Assembly (NCBI GenBank): GCA_963677885.1
Contig: OY782500.1
Coordinates: 3,534,001-3,598,000 of the forward strand
Length of the DNA stretch: 64,000 bases
Reading direction: 5' to 3'
DNA from: UBA1351 sp963677885
GTDB lineage: Bacteria; Bacillota; Clostridia; Lachnospirales; Vallitaleaceae
How positions within the stretch are numbered: position 1 is the first letter of the stretch; every line of letters starts with the position of its first letter. The notes under the pieces are model-generated. The model was not told where the DNA came from, did no database searches, and saw nothing but the letters and a program-made list of their open reading frames with translations. Positions 1 through 8,765 of this stretch are shown one piece after another. A program made the position numbers and the translations under genes.

Positions 1-24
1 TTTTGAAAGATAGAGGGTAAGAGA

Positions 25-1026
25 ATGACGAAATTACGATTGAAAGAATCACAAGCAGAGAGCCAAATACCATTAAACCAAGAAAATGACATCATCTACA
101 GACCTTTTGACTATGAGGATGATGAATCTATACAGACATTTTTGCAGGAGGCTTACGCACTTAAGGGTGTTGGTTACTCCTGGATGATTGACAGGTGGAA
201 TTTTTCCAGAAGCTTATCCAGATGCATGCATGGTCTTACGGTTGATGAATGGAACGACCGGGTCATGATCCTCGAAGAGAAAGGTCATATGATCGGTGTG
301 ATTAACTCAGAAGGTGAAAACCAGGGAGAAGGATTTTTTCAACTGATAAGAGATCAGTATCATGAAGAGACCATCAAAAGAATGTTTGATTTTGCAGAAG
401 ACAAACTCATGGTGGAGGAAGAAAATCCTGAAAGCGGAAGCATAATCCGCAGGCTAGCACTTCGATTGAATCCGTTAATTCCGGGATTTGTTGAAGAGGC
501 TCTCCTAAGAGGATACAAGAAAATTGACTGGCAGGAACCTACGGCGGAAATGACAGTGACTGAAGATACTGACCTTACCTATGAACTGCCAAAAGGATAC
601 AGATTCATCTCAGGCAATAAAGTGTCCGGTAAAGAAAAAGCGGTCCTTCACCGAATGGCCTTTGGCTATGAAGATCCAAGCAGGGTCCTTGAAAAAAGAG
701 CGGCCATTGGTTTTAAGACCATGGAGATCCAGCCCTTCTACAATGCTTTTCTGGATATTATTATTCTGAACGATGAAGATCATGCTGTATGTTTTGCAAA
801 CTTTTGGTTTGATCCTGCTAATAAACTAGCTGTACTGGAACCTCTTGGAACCCATAAGGATTTCAGGAAAAGAGGGCTGGCCAAGGCTGCGGTTTATGAA
901 GGTATCAAACGATGCATGGCACTAGGTGCCGAGAAAATTTATGTTGGGTCTGACCAGGACTTCTACAAGGCCATAGGCTTTGAAGTTGTGAGTCGATATG
1001 ATATTTACAAGAAAATTGAATCTTAA
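25..1026 (+). CDS. GNAT family N-acetyltransferase (333 aa)
   Basis: Predicted cytoplasmic acetyl-CoA-dependent N-acetyltransferase of unknown substrate. The C-terminal third (about residues 240-330) has the GNAT fold signature, with the acetyl-CoA pyrophosphate-binding motif R-K-R-G-L-A at 281-286 and a typical 'FYKAIGFE' end. The N-terminal 200 residues are longer than a single GNAT domain and may be a diverged second one, as in the tandem GNAT at 7626. The ATG follows GAGGG at a usable distance. It heads a plus-strand run with an MFS exporter and a two-part ABC exporter, which fits a drug- or peptide-modifying role, but that is inference from neighbours. Confidence 0.85.
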   Translation: MTKLRLKESQAESQIPLNQENDIIYRPFDYEDDESIQTFLQEAYALKGVGYSWMIDRWNFSRSLSRCMHGLTVDEWNDRVMILEEKGHMIGVINSEGENQGEGFFQLIRDQYHEETIKRMFDFAEDKLMVEEENPESGSIIRRLALRLNPLIPGFVEEALLRGYKKIDWQEPTAEMTVTEDTDLTYELPKGYRFISGNKVSGKEKAVLHRMAFGYEDPSRVLEKRAAIGFKTMEIQPFYNAFLDIIILNDEDHAVCFANFWFDPANKLAVLEPLGTHKDFRKRGLAKAAVYEGIKRCMALGAEKIYVGSDQDFYKAIGFEVVSRYDIYKKIES

Positions 1027-1052
1027 GTGATGAAAGATAAAGAGGTATAAGG

Positions 1053-1205
1053 ATGAAATTAAATAAAAACCATAGAAAAAATAGTGGATTTACACTAAGA
1101 AGACGTCGTGATCAAGTTGGTTACCATATAGGAACCAACGACACCTACAACTACTTCGTCAATACCATGGACACTATGGATAACCTTAGAGTTCCAAGAC
1201 GATAA
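1053..1205 (+). CDS. Small basic ORF, 50 aa, unknown
   Basis: A 50-codon ORF starting MKLNKNHRKN, with an RRRR run near residues 16-19 and ending RVPRR. The middle is rich in Asn, Thr and Tyr. It has no membrane segment, Cys or recognisable domain. It fits neatly between the upstream GNAT (26-nt gap) and the MFS gene (33-nt gap), and AGAGG lies shortly before the ATG, so it is probably translated as part of the operon. It could be a small regulatory or structural protein, or a substrate of the adjacent exporters. The sequence does not decide this. A second tiny basic ORF sits at 8633-8761 in the same cluster. Confidence 0.45.
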   Translation: MKLNKNHRKNSGFTLRRRRDQVGYHIGTNDTYNYFVNTMDTMDNLRVPRR

Positions 1206-1238
1206 AATACTACTGACTCTAAAGGATGAGGAAACACA

Positions 1239-2519
1239 ATGACTGATATAAACCAACTATTAAAACCATACAAAGGGCTTCAGAAAGGGATATATATTCT
1301 GGCAATTTCCAGATTTGTCAATGCTCTTGGGGCATTGATATTCCCTTTCATGACCCTCATATTAAGTGAAAAAATAGGATTAAGTGAACTTGAAACAGGA
1401 CTTTATGTGTCCATTACCGGATTTCTTTTTATCCCTTCCGGTCTAATCGGTGGAAAACTGGCTGACCATTTTGGAAGAAAGAAGATTATCCTGGGCTTTG
1501 AATTCCTTGGCATGATGACCTATGTCTATTGTTATTTTGCACAAGTAGGCATGTCTATGGTCTATTCCCTTATGCTGGCAGCTGTTCTTTTTGGAATTGC
1601 CGGACCGGCGCATGATGCCATTGTAGCAGACCTGGCTGACAAGGATGAAAGGGAAGGTGCCTATTCCCTTATGTACCTTGGCTTTAACCTGGGATTTGCC
1701 GTGGCCATCATTATGGGAGGCAGGCTCCTGGCCAACCACCTCAAGCTAATGTTTGCCATTGATGTGGGAACAGCCATGGTGGCTTTGTCCCTGGTTGCAG
1801 CATTTATTAAAGAACCAGGAAAAGCAGAGGTTGAAAATCAAGAAGACCCGGAAAAGGCTGGTCAAGGCAAAAAGGAAGCTGCTGAAACCGGAACAATCTT
1901 CCAGGTACTCTTTAGACGGCCAATACTGGTGGAGTATATTTTGCTCCTTTTCCTCTACAGGTTTGTCTATGCCAACTGGTCTTTTATGTTGCCACTCCAT
2001 GTAGCAGACCTTTTTGGTGATGTGGAAGGATTTGCCCTTTACGGTGATCTTGGATTCGTCAATGCTGTTCAGGTTGTAGCCCTGACAGCCCTTATTACCG
2101 GGCTTCTTCGCAAAGTCAAAACCATCAATAAGGTGGTTCTTGCAGGATTGTTTTTTACCATAGGCTTTGGCATGTTTGGATTCATTACTCTTAAGTGGGC
2201 CTTCTTCGTCGGTGTATTTCTTTTTACAACGGGAGAGATTATGGAAGCTATCAGCTTTTTGCCCTATTTAATGAACCATACACCGGAATCCCATAGAGGC
2301 CGGATGTCATCTGTGGCCATGACCATACTCAGTGTCGGCTACTCCTTAAGCCCCATAGTTTTTGGGTGGATTTTGACAGTGGCTGATTATCGGATGGCAT
2401 GGATCGTTACCGGTGGTGTTGCCTTGGTTGGAACCATTGGTATGTGGAGACTGTCGGCTAAAGAAAATAAAGAAGAGACACGAAAGAACTTACAACTGGA
2501 AAGCGGGAAAGTTATATGA
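1239..2519 (+). CDS. MFS transporter, probable drug/metabolite exporter (426 aa)
   Basis: Twelve hydrophobic segments in two halves with a charged cytoplasmic loop (about residues 190-222, Lys/Glu rich) between them: the normal major facilitator layout. The MFS motif after TM2 reads GGKLADHFGRKK (residues 71-82). The family moves small molecules by proton antiport, and the overall look is that of MdtG/YttB-type multidrug exporters, though substrate cannot be read from sequence. Its stop codon overlaps the start of the next ABC gene in an ATGA junction (2516-2519), so the two are translationally coupled. GGATGAGG stands before the ATG. Confidence 0.9.
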   Translation: MTDINQLLKPYKGLQKGIYILAISRFVNALGALIFPFMTLILSEKIGLSELETGLYVSITGFLFIPSGLIGGKLADHFGRKKIILGFEFLGMMTYVYCYFAQVGMSMVYSLMLAAVLFGIAGPAHDAIVADLADKDEREGAYSLMYLGFNLGFAVAIIMGGRLLANHLKLMFAIDVGTAMVALSLVAAFIKEPGKAEVENQEDPEKAGQGKKEAAETGTIFQVLFRRPILVEYILLLFLYRFVYANWSFMLPLHVADLFGDVEGFALYGDLGFVNAVQVVALTALITGLLRKVKTINKVVLAGLFFTIGFGMFGFITLKWAFFVGVFLFTTGEIMEAISFLPYLMNHTPESHRGRMSSVAMTILSVGYSLSPIVFGWILTVADYRMAWIVTGGVALVGTIGMWRLSAKENKEETRKNLQLESGKVI

Positions 2520-4240
2520 AACGAATATTAAGTTATATGAAAAAATACTGGTGGCTCTATGCCATCGGTTTTACAACCATGTTCCTGGCCATCGCCTTGG
2601 ACATGCTAAATCCTGTTGTTACAGGAAGAATCGTTGATGATGTCATCAGAGACGGCAACATCAACATATTTGGAAGCCTGGCCCTTATGCTTCTTGGCAT
2701 ATCCCTCGGCCGTGCAATTTTTGGTTATGCAAAAGAGTATATCTTTGACTCTATTGGGGTTCATATTCAGTCTGAAGTCAGACAGAATCTCTTCGACCAC
2801 ATTCAGTCCTTGTCTTATAACTTTTTTGAGTCCAAGAACACTGGGGAGCTTATGGCAAGAATCAAAGAGGACGCAGAAAGAGTCTGGGAAGGTACTGCTT
2901 TTGGTATCATGCTGGTCGTTGAAATGTTTGTCAACCTGGTGGTTGCCGCCTACCTCATGATCAGAATCAGTCCACTCCTGTCACTCATTACCTTGTCTAC
3001 CCTTCCGGTACTTGGTTGGATTGCCATTAATCTTGAAAAAAAGATCGGCAAAACCTACGAGGAGATCAGTGAACAGAATGCTATCCTAAACACAACTGCC
3101 CAGGAAAATATAGCAGGTGTCCGCCTGGTTAAGGCTTTTGCCAGGGAGCGCCATGAAATCAAAAAGTTTTTAGCCAAAAATGAAGGCTACTACAAGTTAA
3201 ACTATACCCAGGCCAGAATCTGGAGTCAGTTTTACCCGGGAATCGAATTTATTTCCAATATTTTGCCGGTTATCGTCGTAACCCTTGGCGGAATCTTTGT
3301 CATTGGAGAATCTATGTCTATCGGTACCCTGATTAAGTTTATGGGATATACCTATATGGTTATTTGGCCCATTCGCTATATCGGTTGGATTACCAATGTT
3401 ATGGCAGAGGCCTTTGCTTCAGCCAGAAAAATCGATACGGTTTTTGCCTATGATACAGAGATTAAGAATAAGGAAGACGGTCTTGTCAAAGACAGTCTGG
3501 ATGGAAAGATTGAATTCGACCATGTGTCCCTGACCTTGAACGAGACTGAGGTCCTTAAGGATATCAGTTTTACCGTAGAGCCAAATAAAACTTTGGCAAT
3601 CATGGGGGCAACCGGATCCGGTAAAAGCTCTCTGATCAATGTTTTGACCAGGTTCTACGATCATACTGATGGGACCATTAAGTTGGACGGCCATGAACTG
3701 GCTGACTACGACCTTCACAACCTTCGAAGCCACATTGCTGTCGTTATGCAGGACGTTTTCCTCTTTAGCGATACCATTGAAGAGAATATTCTCTTTGGCG
3801 TCAAGGAAGATACAGACCACGACATGATGATAGAAAAGTCCAAAGCCGCTCAGGCCCATACCTTTATCGATGCTATGGACGACTCCTATCAAACCGTAAT
3901 TGGTGAAAAGGGTATCGGACTTTCAGGAGGTCAAAAACAGAGAATTTCCATAGCCAGAGCTATGGCCAAAAAAGCCAACATACTGATTTTTGACGATTCC
4001 ACATCAGCTCTTGATATGGAAACCGAATACAGAATACAAAGTGAAATTGATAAACTCGACAAGATGACGAAGATCATTATAGGCCACCGAATTTCAGCAG
4101 TAAAAAATGCAGATGAGATTATCATTCTGGATAAAGGAGAGATTGTTGAACGGGGAAGCCACAGACAGCTGATCAAGAAAAAAGGCCGCTACTATGAGAC
4201 CTATCTTGAACAGTATGAAGGTTTCGCCAGTGGCGCATAG
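2516..4240 (+). CDS. ABC exporter subunit with degenerate ATP site (574 aa)
   Basis: Type I half-transporter: six membrane segments (about residues 1-310), then an ATPase domain. Walker A is GATGSGKS (364-371), signature LSGGQ (469-473), Walker B ends D493-D494 and the switch His is H524. The residue that should be the catalytic Glu after Walker B is Asp (D494), as in the non-hydrolysing half of heterodimeric exporters such as TM287/288 and BmrC/BmrD (established for that family). The partner is the next gene, 11 nt downstream, whose signature motif is the altered one. Together they form one consensus and one degenerate ATP site. Expected location is the cytoplasmic membrane, exporting drugs, lipids or peptides. 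Confidence 0.9.
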   Translation: MKRILSYMKKYWWLYAIGFTTMFLAIALDMLNPVVTGRIVDDVIRDGNINIFGSLALMLLGISLGRAIFGYAKEYIFDSIGVHIQSEVRQNLFDHIQSLSYNFFESKNTGELMARIKEDAERVWEGTAFGIMLVVEMFVNLVVAAYLMIRISPLLSLITLSTLPVLGWIAINLEKKIGKTYEEISEQNAILNTTAQENIAGVRLVKAFARERHEIKKFLAKNEGYYKLNYTQARIWSQFYPGIEFISNILPVIVVTLGGIFVIGESMSIGTLIKFMGYTYMVIWPIRYIGWITNVMAEAFASARKIDTVFAYDTEIKNKEDGLVKDSLDGKIEFDHVSLTLNETEVLKDISFTVEPNKTLAIMGATGSGKSSLINVLTRFYDHTDGTIKLDGHELADYDLHNLRSHIAVVMQDVFLFSDTIEENILFGVKEDTDHDMMIEKSKAAQAHTFIDAMDDSYQTVIGEKGIGLSGGQKQRISIARAMAKKANILIFDDSTSALDMETEYRIQSEIDKLDKMTKIIIGHRISAVKNADEIIILDKGEIVERGSHRQLIKKKGRYYETYLEQYEGFASGA

Positions 4241-4251
4241 AAAGGATTAAC

Positions 4252-6054
4252 ATGCCGATTAATAATTTTAAAGAGGATGAACAGACTAAACAGGTACTTA
4301 AGATTGTAACGGTTAAACGATTATTTGCCTACATGCTTAAGTACAAAAAAGAAGTTGTCATGGTCTTAGCCCTGATGGGCGTCATTGTAGGAGTGAGTAC
4401 CATCAATCCTATACTGATGATGGCAGCTATAGACACATACGTTGAAAACAGTGACAGGTCAGGCCTTTACCTGATGGCCGCCATCGCTGTTGCTATCAAT
4501 ATTATTGCAGCAGTCTGTATCCGTTACCGGATACGGATTATGGGACGGGTTTCCAATAAGGTTTTGATGGAAATAAGACAGGAGCTCTATGAACATATTC
4601 AAAAGTTGAGCTTCAACTTCTTTGATAACCGTCCAGTTGGAAAAATACTTGCCAGAGTCATCGGTGATGTTAACTCACTGAAAAATATTTTGACCCAGGC
4701 AGTCATCAATCTGATTCCTGATTTTGCTACGGTTGTAGTGGTTTTAATAATTATGATGGTTCTTAACTTCAAGTTGGCCTTTGCAGCCCTTGCCATGCTG
4801 CCATTTCTTATTGGCGGAATGATCTTCGTTGAAGTCAGGGCTCATAAACGCTGGCAGACATTCAGGAAGAAAAACTCCAACATGAACGCTTTTACCCACG
4901 AGGATTTTTCAGGTATTAGGGTTGTTCAGAGTTTTACAGCGGAACCTATTACTTCTAAAACGTTTGCAGACCTTTTGTCAGAACTCAAGAAGACCTTTAT
5001 GCATGCCATTCGGCTTAACAACCTGTTTTTCCCTATGGTAGAGCTGTCCTGGGGGATTGGAACTGTGTTGGTATTTTACCTTGGAGTAAGGCTTCTTGGT
5101 ACAGGTACTATTACCGTTGGTCTTCTGGTTGCCTTTATCTCCTACATCTCGATGTTCTGGAGACCGATTATGAATCTGGCCAACTTCTATAACCAGTTGA
5201 TTGCCAACATTACCGGTGCAGAGCGGATTTTTGAGATTTTGGATATTGAACCGGATATTACCGATGAAAGTGAAGCCAGGATCATGCCTCCAATTAAAGG
5301 TGATGTGCGTTTCCATAACGTTTCCTTCTCTTATGACGGCAAGGTGGATGTTCTTAAAGACTTATCCCTTCATATTAAGGAAGGGGAAACCATTGCCCTT
5401 GTAGGACCGACGGGAGCAGGTAAGACAACTCTCGTAAACCTGATTTCAAGATTTTATGATATTCAGGAAGGTGTCATCATGATTGATGATATCAACAATA
5501 AAAGTGTTTCCATTGAAAGCTTAAGAAGCCAGATGGGAATCATGACCCAGGATACCTTCCTCTTCTCCGGAACCATTAAGGATAACATCAGGTACGGTAA
5601 ACTGGATGCAACGGACGATGAAGTGATTGCAGCGGCAAAAGCCGTCCATGCCCATGAGTTCATTACCGGATTTGCTGACAGCTACGACACCAAAATCAAT
5701 GAAGGTGCTTCCAAACTGTCTGTAGGACAAAAGCAACTCATTGCCTTTGCCAGAACTATGATTTCAAAACCAAGAATTTTGATTCTTGATGAGGCTACTT
5801 CCTCAATTGATACAAGGACGGAACGTTTGGTTCAAAAAGGAATCGAATCCCTACTGGAGGGCAGAACGTCATTTGTTATTGCCCACAGGCTGTCAACAAT
5901 ACAAAAGGCTGACCGAATTTTGGTCGTCGATAAACAGGGAATTACTGAAGCCGGTTCCCATGATGAGCTGATTGCAAGAAAGGGTCACTACTATGATCTC
6001 TACATGGCCCAGTTCAAGACCATGGATGAGGATTTGGAGACCTTTGTATCATAG
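4252..6054 (+). CDS. ABC exporter subunit, catalytic half (600 aa)
   Basis: Partner half-transporter of the preceding gene. Six membrane segments occupy about residues 30-330. The ATPase domain has Walker A GPTGAGKT (385-392), Walker B ending D513-E514 with the normal catalytic Glu, and switch His H545. Its signature is LSVGQ (489-493) rather than LSGGQ. That change and the Asp in the partner's Walker B fall in the same composite site, the expected pattern for a heterodimeric exporter. The family exports drugs, lipids or peptides. The surrounding GNAT genes and tiny ORFs are the only hints to substrate. Confidence 0.9.
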   Translation: MPINNFKEDEQTKQVLKIVTVKRLFAYMLKYKKEVVMVLALMGVIVGVSTINPILMMAAIDTYVENSDRSGLYLMAAIAVAINIIAAVCIRYRIRIMGRVSNKVLMEIRQELYEHIQKLSFNFFDNRPVGKILARVIGDVNSLKNILTQAVINLIPDFATVVVVLIIMMVLNFKLAFAALAMLPFLIGGMIFVEVRAHKRWQTFRKKNSNMNAFTHEDFSGIRVVQSFTAEPITSKTFADLLSELKKTFMHAIRLNNLFFPMVELSWGIGTVLVFYLGVRLLGTGTITVGLLVAFISYISMFWRPIMNLANFYNQLIANITGAERIFEILDIEPDITDESEARIMPPIKGDVRFHNVSFSYDGKVDVLKDLSLHIKEGETIALVGPTGAGKTTLVNLISRFYDIQEGVIMIDDINNKSVSIESLRSQMGIMTQDTFLFSGTIKDNIRYGKLDATDDEVIAAAKAVHAHEFITGFADSYDTKINEGASKLSVGQKQLIAFARTMISKPRILILDEATSSIDTRTERLVQKGIESLLEGRTSFVIAHRLSTIQKADRILVVDKQGITEAGSHDELIARKGHYYDLYMAQFKTMDEDLETFVS

Positions 6055-6097
6055 TCCTTAAACACTTGACAAAGTAAACATATAAAGGAGTAACTGA

Positions 6098-6853
6098 ATG
6101 AATTTTATACCATCAAATCTCAAAGAGGTTAAAGACCATCTGACCTTATATTTTAAGGAACTTGCAGGTGGCTGTGATGATTTTTTTGAGGAAAATGTCT
6201 TAGGCGGCAAATTTTACAAGATTATGGATGGAACCCAATGGATCGGTTCTATGACGGTGACGAAAGAAGGTAAACTTTCCTCTCTATACGTAATTGATTC
6301 AAGAAGACCTGATTATCAAAAGATTTTTGATGAGGCTCTCTTGGTGGATCATATCCAAGGAATCTTTACCGTTACATCAGATACCAAGATGATGAACCAG
6401 ATCATTAGGAGAAACTTACCCTTGGTCAAACAGGCTTACAACTTCTCCTACAAGGGACCAAAACAGGTGACGACCATTGCTTTTCGACAAGCCCAACTAA
6501 AGGATTTGCCATTGATGGAACCGGCATTTGGAGACTTCTTTGAGGATTATGAAAAAAAGATTAATCATGGAGACCTCTATCTTGGATATGAGAATGATAC
6601 CCTTGTCAGCCTTGGTAACATGACTACCCATGCTCTCCATCAGGATACAGCATCGATTGGTATGATTGTTAAAGAGGATCAGAGGCAAAAAGGATATGGT
6701 ACTGAGACAATTAAGTCCCTAATCAATATTTGCCTGGAAAAAGGCTACCATGTTCATGCCGGTTGTTGGTATTACAATCACGGGTCAAGAAAAACCCTTC
6801 TGGCCTCCGGTATGCATACATCATGTCTCATTGTTCGGGTAGATAATATCTAG
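6098..6853 (+). CDS. GNAT family N-acetyltransferase (251 aa)
   Basis: Acetyl-CoA-binding motif RQKGYG at residues 196-201 in the C-terminal half, preceded by the usual beta-4 stretch 'SIGMIVKEDQ'. The N-terminal 120 residues resemble the N-lobe of two-part Firmicute GNAT proteins but have no motif I can name. AAGGAG precedes the ATG at normal distance. It follows the ABC exporter by 43 nt and precedes another GNAT by 36 nt, so it is probably in the same transcript. Substrate is unknown. Confidence 0.85.
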   Translation: MNFIPSNLKEVKDHLTLYFKELAGGCDDFFEENVLGGKFYKIMDGTQWIGSMTVTKEGKLSSLYVIDSRRPDYQKIFDEALLVDHIQGIFTVTSDTKMMNQIIRRNLPLVKQAYNFSYKGPKQVTTIAFRQAQLKDLPLMEPAFGDFFEDYEKKINHGDLYLGYENDTLVSLGNMTTHALHQDTASIGMIVKEDQRQKGYGTETIKSLINICLEKGYHVHAGCWYYNHGSRKTLLASGMHTSCLIVRVDNI

Positions 6854-6889
6854 ATAAAGAAGAGAAAATTTATGATTGAGGAGAGTAAG

Positions 6890-7357
6890 ATGGACAAACA
6901 ATTACAAGTCATATCCCTTCGGGAAAAACCTGAGTATAGGGAGAAGATGATAACATATTTTCAGGAAAAGTGGGCCAATGATGGATCTATGATGGTTTAT
7001 GAAGACTGTCTGACAAAATGTATTGGTGCAAAAAATCCTTTGCCACAATGGTATCTTCTGGAAGAGGACCAGGTCATTATCGGCTGTGCAGGACTAATTA
7101 CCAATGATTTTATCAGCAGGATGGATTTATACCCATGGATCTGTGCCTTATATATAGAAGAAAGTCATCGGGGACATGGCTATGGCAACCTATTAATGGA
7201 TAAAGCCAAGGCCGATGCCAAAGAGGCCGGTTTTTCTGAAATACACTTGTGCACGGACCATGTAGGATATTATGAAAAGTATGGTTTCTCTTATGTGGGT
7301 ATGGGCTATCATCCCTGGGGTGAGAGCTCCCGTATATACACTGCTTTGCTGGATTGA
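6890..7357 (+). CDS. GNAT family N-acetyltransferase (155 aa)
   Basis: Compact single-domain GNAT with the acetyl-CoA motif RGHGYG at residues 94-99, the beta-4 strand 'PWICALYIEESH' before it, and a 'YYEKYGFSYVG' end. Predicted cytosolic small-molecule or peptide N-acetyltransferase. An in-frame ATG lies 18 nt upstream at 6872. I prefer 6890 because GAGGAG (6878-6883) sits just before it, whereas 6872 has no comparable site. It is the last gene before the structured intergenic element at 7432-7558. Confidence 0.85.
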   Translation: MDKQLQVISLREKPEYREKMITYFQEKWANDGSMMVYEDCLTKCIGAKNPLPQWYLLEEDQVIIGCAGLITNDFISRMDLYPWICALYIEESHRGHGYGNLLMDKAKADAKEAGFSEIHLCTDHVGYYEKYGFSYVGMGYHPWGESSRIYTALLD

Positions 7358-7431
7358 TCCTTTTGGTCAAGTCAGTTGATATAAAGTAGAAAGTTACACT
7401 TAAGTTACTTACTTAAGACAAGCAAGACATG

Positions 7432-7558
7432 AAAGGAGGTGGTGCCAGTGATTAACACACAAATAACTTGCACCAGATTGGGAGGTAACCTTTCATAATT
7501 ACCCCCAAACCCTGGTCATTTGTGTGAGACCTCCTGGTGCTTTTGGCACCTGGAGGTC
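7432..7558. other. Structured intergenic element with a 16-residue ORF
   Basis: This lies in a 268-nt gap. It opens with a near-perfect ribosome binding site (AAAGGAGGTG, 7432-7441), then a GTG-initiated 16-residue ORF (7448-7498). The ORF overlaps a nested imperfect hairpin: CACACAAAT near 7455 pairs with ATTTGTGTG near 7518-7526, and GGGAGGTAA near 7480 pairs with TTACCCCC near 7499. A separate hairpin follows (GACCTCC-T-GGTGC / GGCACC-T-GGAGGTC, 7528-7558) with no T-run. Such a strong RBS in front of a structured micro-ORF recalls type I toxin loci (TxpA/Fst) or a leader peptide. The encoded peptide is not a hydrophobic helix, so this may be a decayed copy or a regulatory leader for the next gene. 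Confidence 0.35.
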
Positions 7559-7625
7559 ATTACATTAAAGTTTGGAAACATGAGACTAGGATTTTATCAG
7601 TAAGATAGATATTATAGGAGGTTCA

Positions 7626-8615
7626 ATGGATTTTTTTCTAATGAACGAAAGCCACATAGAAGAAGCCTTGACTTTGGCAATGGAACAATACAGGGAAGAA
7701 TGTAGGTTTGTCCCAAGTTTGTCTGACAGTGATTTCAGTGGCCGAATCAGAAAGTCATTGACTGATATGCTGGAAAAGGAAACCGGCCTTGTTGCTATGG
7801 AAAATGGAAAGGTCCTTGGCTATATGATCGGCTTTGGACCTATTGAAGGATTTTTTGGCAGGGATACCGGCATGTTCATTCCTGTGGAAGGACATGGGGC
7901 TATTAAGGAACGGCGTCTTGATATTTACGGAGAACTCTTTAGAGAAGGGGCAAAATACTGGGCAACAAAAGGTATTTTCTCCATAGCAGTCGCTCATTAT
8001 GTTCACGATGAGGAAGTCAAAGAGTGGTTCTATATCAATGGCTTTGGTGCCAGGTGTATGGATGCCATGACTAGAATTGAGGACGTTCTTGGACGATATA
8101 TCCATGGAGATGGAGCTCAAGGAATCACAATTCAACCAGCAGTTGAAAAGGACTACCCAAGACTTTTTGAATTGACCAATCTCTTGGTCGATCATTTACG
8201 CCAATCTCCGGTGTTTTTTCCACTTAGGGACTTGGAGTATGAGAAATTTCTTAAAGATGTAAAAGAGTCGGAAGCTAATTACATGGTGGCCAAAGACGGT
8301 GACCGGATAATCGGACATATTAAATACGTCCATGATGGAGAAGAGTGTTTTGCCACCTATCATCCATCTATCAGTAATATCTGTGGGGCTTTTCTTGAGC
8401 CGGATTACCGAGGTCAGGGAATCTTTTCCAGACTTTTGGTTTCAGCCTTAAAAGATATGAAAGATCATGGTAAGACCAGATGTGGTGTTGACTGTGAAAC
8501 TATTAATCCGGAGGCTTACAGATTTTGGACCAAGTATTTTGAACCCTATACCTTTTCGGTTTTTCGAAGACTGGATGAACGGTCGCAGGTTAAAGACCAT
8601 AATATAAAAGTTTAA
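7626..8615 (+). CDS. Tandem GNAT N-acetyltransferase (329 aa)
   Basis: Two GNAT-like halves. The N-terminal half (about residues 1-155) resembles mycothiol-synthase-type paired GNATs but its acetyl-CoA loop is eroded. The C-terminal half (about 160-315) carries a clear motif, YRGQGIF near residue 262, followed by the 'INPEAYRFWTKYFEPYTFSVFRR' style ending (here described, not a family name). The ATG follows ATAGGAGGTTCA, a strong site. It is the fourth acetyltransferase gene in 8.6 kb. Probably cytosolic; substrate unknown. Confidence 0.85.
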   Translation: MDFFLMNESHIEEALTLAMEQYREECRFVPSLSDSDFSGRIRKSLTDMLEKETGLVAMENGKVLGYMIGFGPIEGFFGRDTGMFIPVEGHGAIKERRLDIYGELFREGAKYWATKGIFSIAVAHYVHDEEVKEWFYINGFGARCMDAMTRIEDVLGRYIHGDGAQGITIQPAVEKDYPRLFELTNLLVDHLRQSPVFFPLRDLEYEKFLKDVKESEANYMVAKDGDRIIGHIKYVHDGEECFATYHPSISNICGAFLEPDYRGQGIFSRLLVSALKDMKDHGKTRCGVDCETINPEAYRFWTKYFEPYTFSVFRRLDERSQVKDHNIKV

Positions 8616-8632
8616 GGAAAGAAGGTGATCTT

Positions 8633-8761
8633 ATGAGTAAGAGAAAACAAACCCATGCATTTAACACAATGAAAAACGGTACAATGAACGGAAACTTTAA
8701 GAACTCAAGCAGCCATGGTAAAGGAAGAGCGGTAGCTAAACACTCCACCAAGAACAAGTAG
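8633..8761 (+). CDS. Small very basic ORF, 42 aa, unknown
   Basis: A 42-codon ORF beginning MSKRKQTHAF and ending KHSTKNK, made almost entirely of Lys, Arg, His, Asn, Ser, Thr and Gly. It has only one acidic-free stretch after another and no membrane segment. GAAGG lies before the ATG. The gap from the tandem GNAT is 17 nt, and the next gene starts 4 nt after its stop and lacks its own clear RBS, so translation is probably coupled. Its composition resembles small nucleic-acid-binding proteins or K/N-rich peptides. Function unknown. Confidence 0.45.
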   Translation: MSKRKQTHAFNTMKNGTMNGNFKNSSSHGKGRAVAKHSTKNK

Positions 8762-8765
8762 ACGA

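Noticed and set aside
3419..3892. 157-codon antisense ORF inside the first ABC gene
   Set aside because: Shadow of a strongly conserved ATPase domain on the other strand; no RBS.
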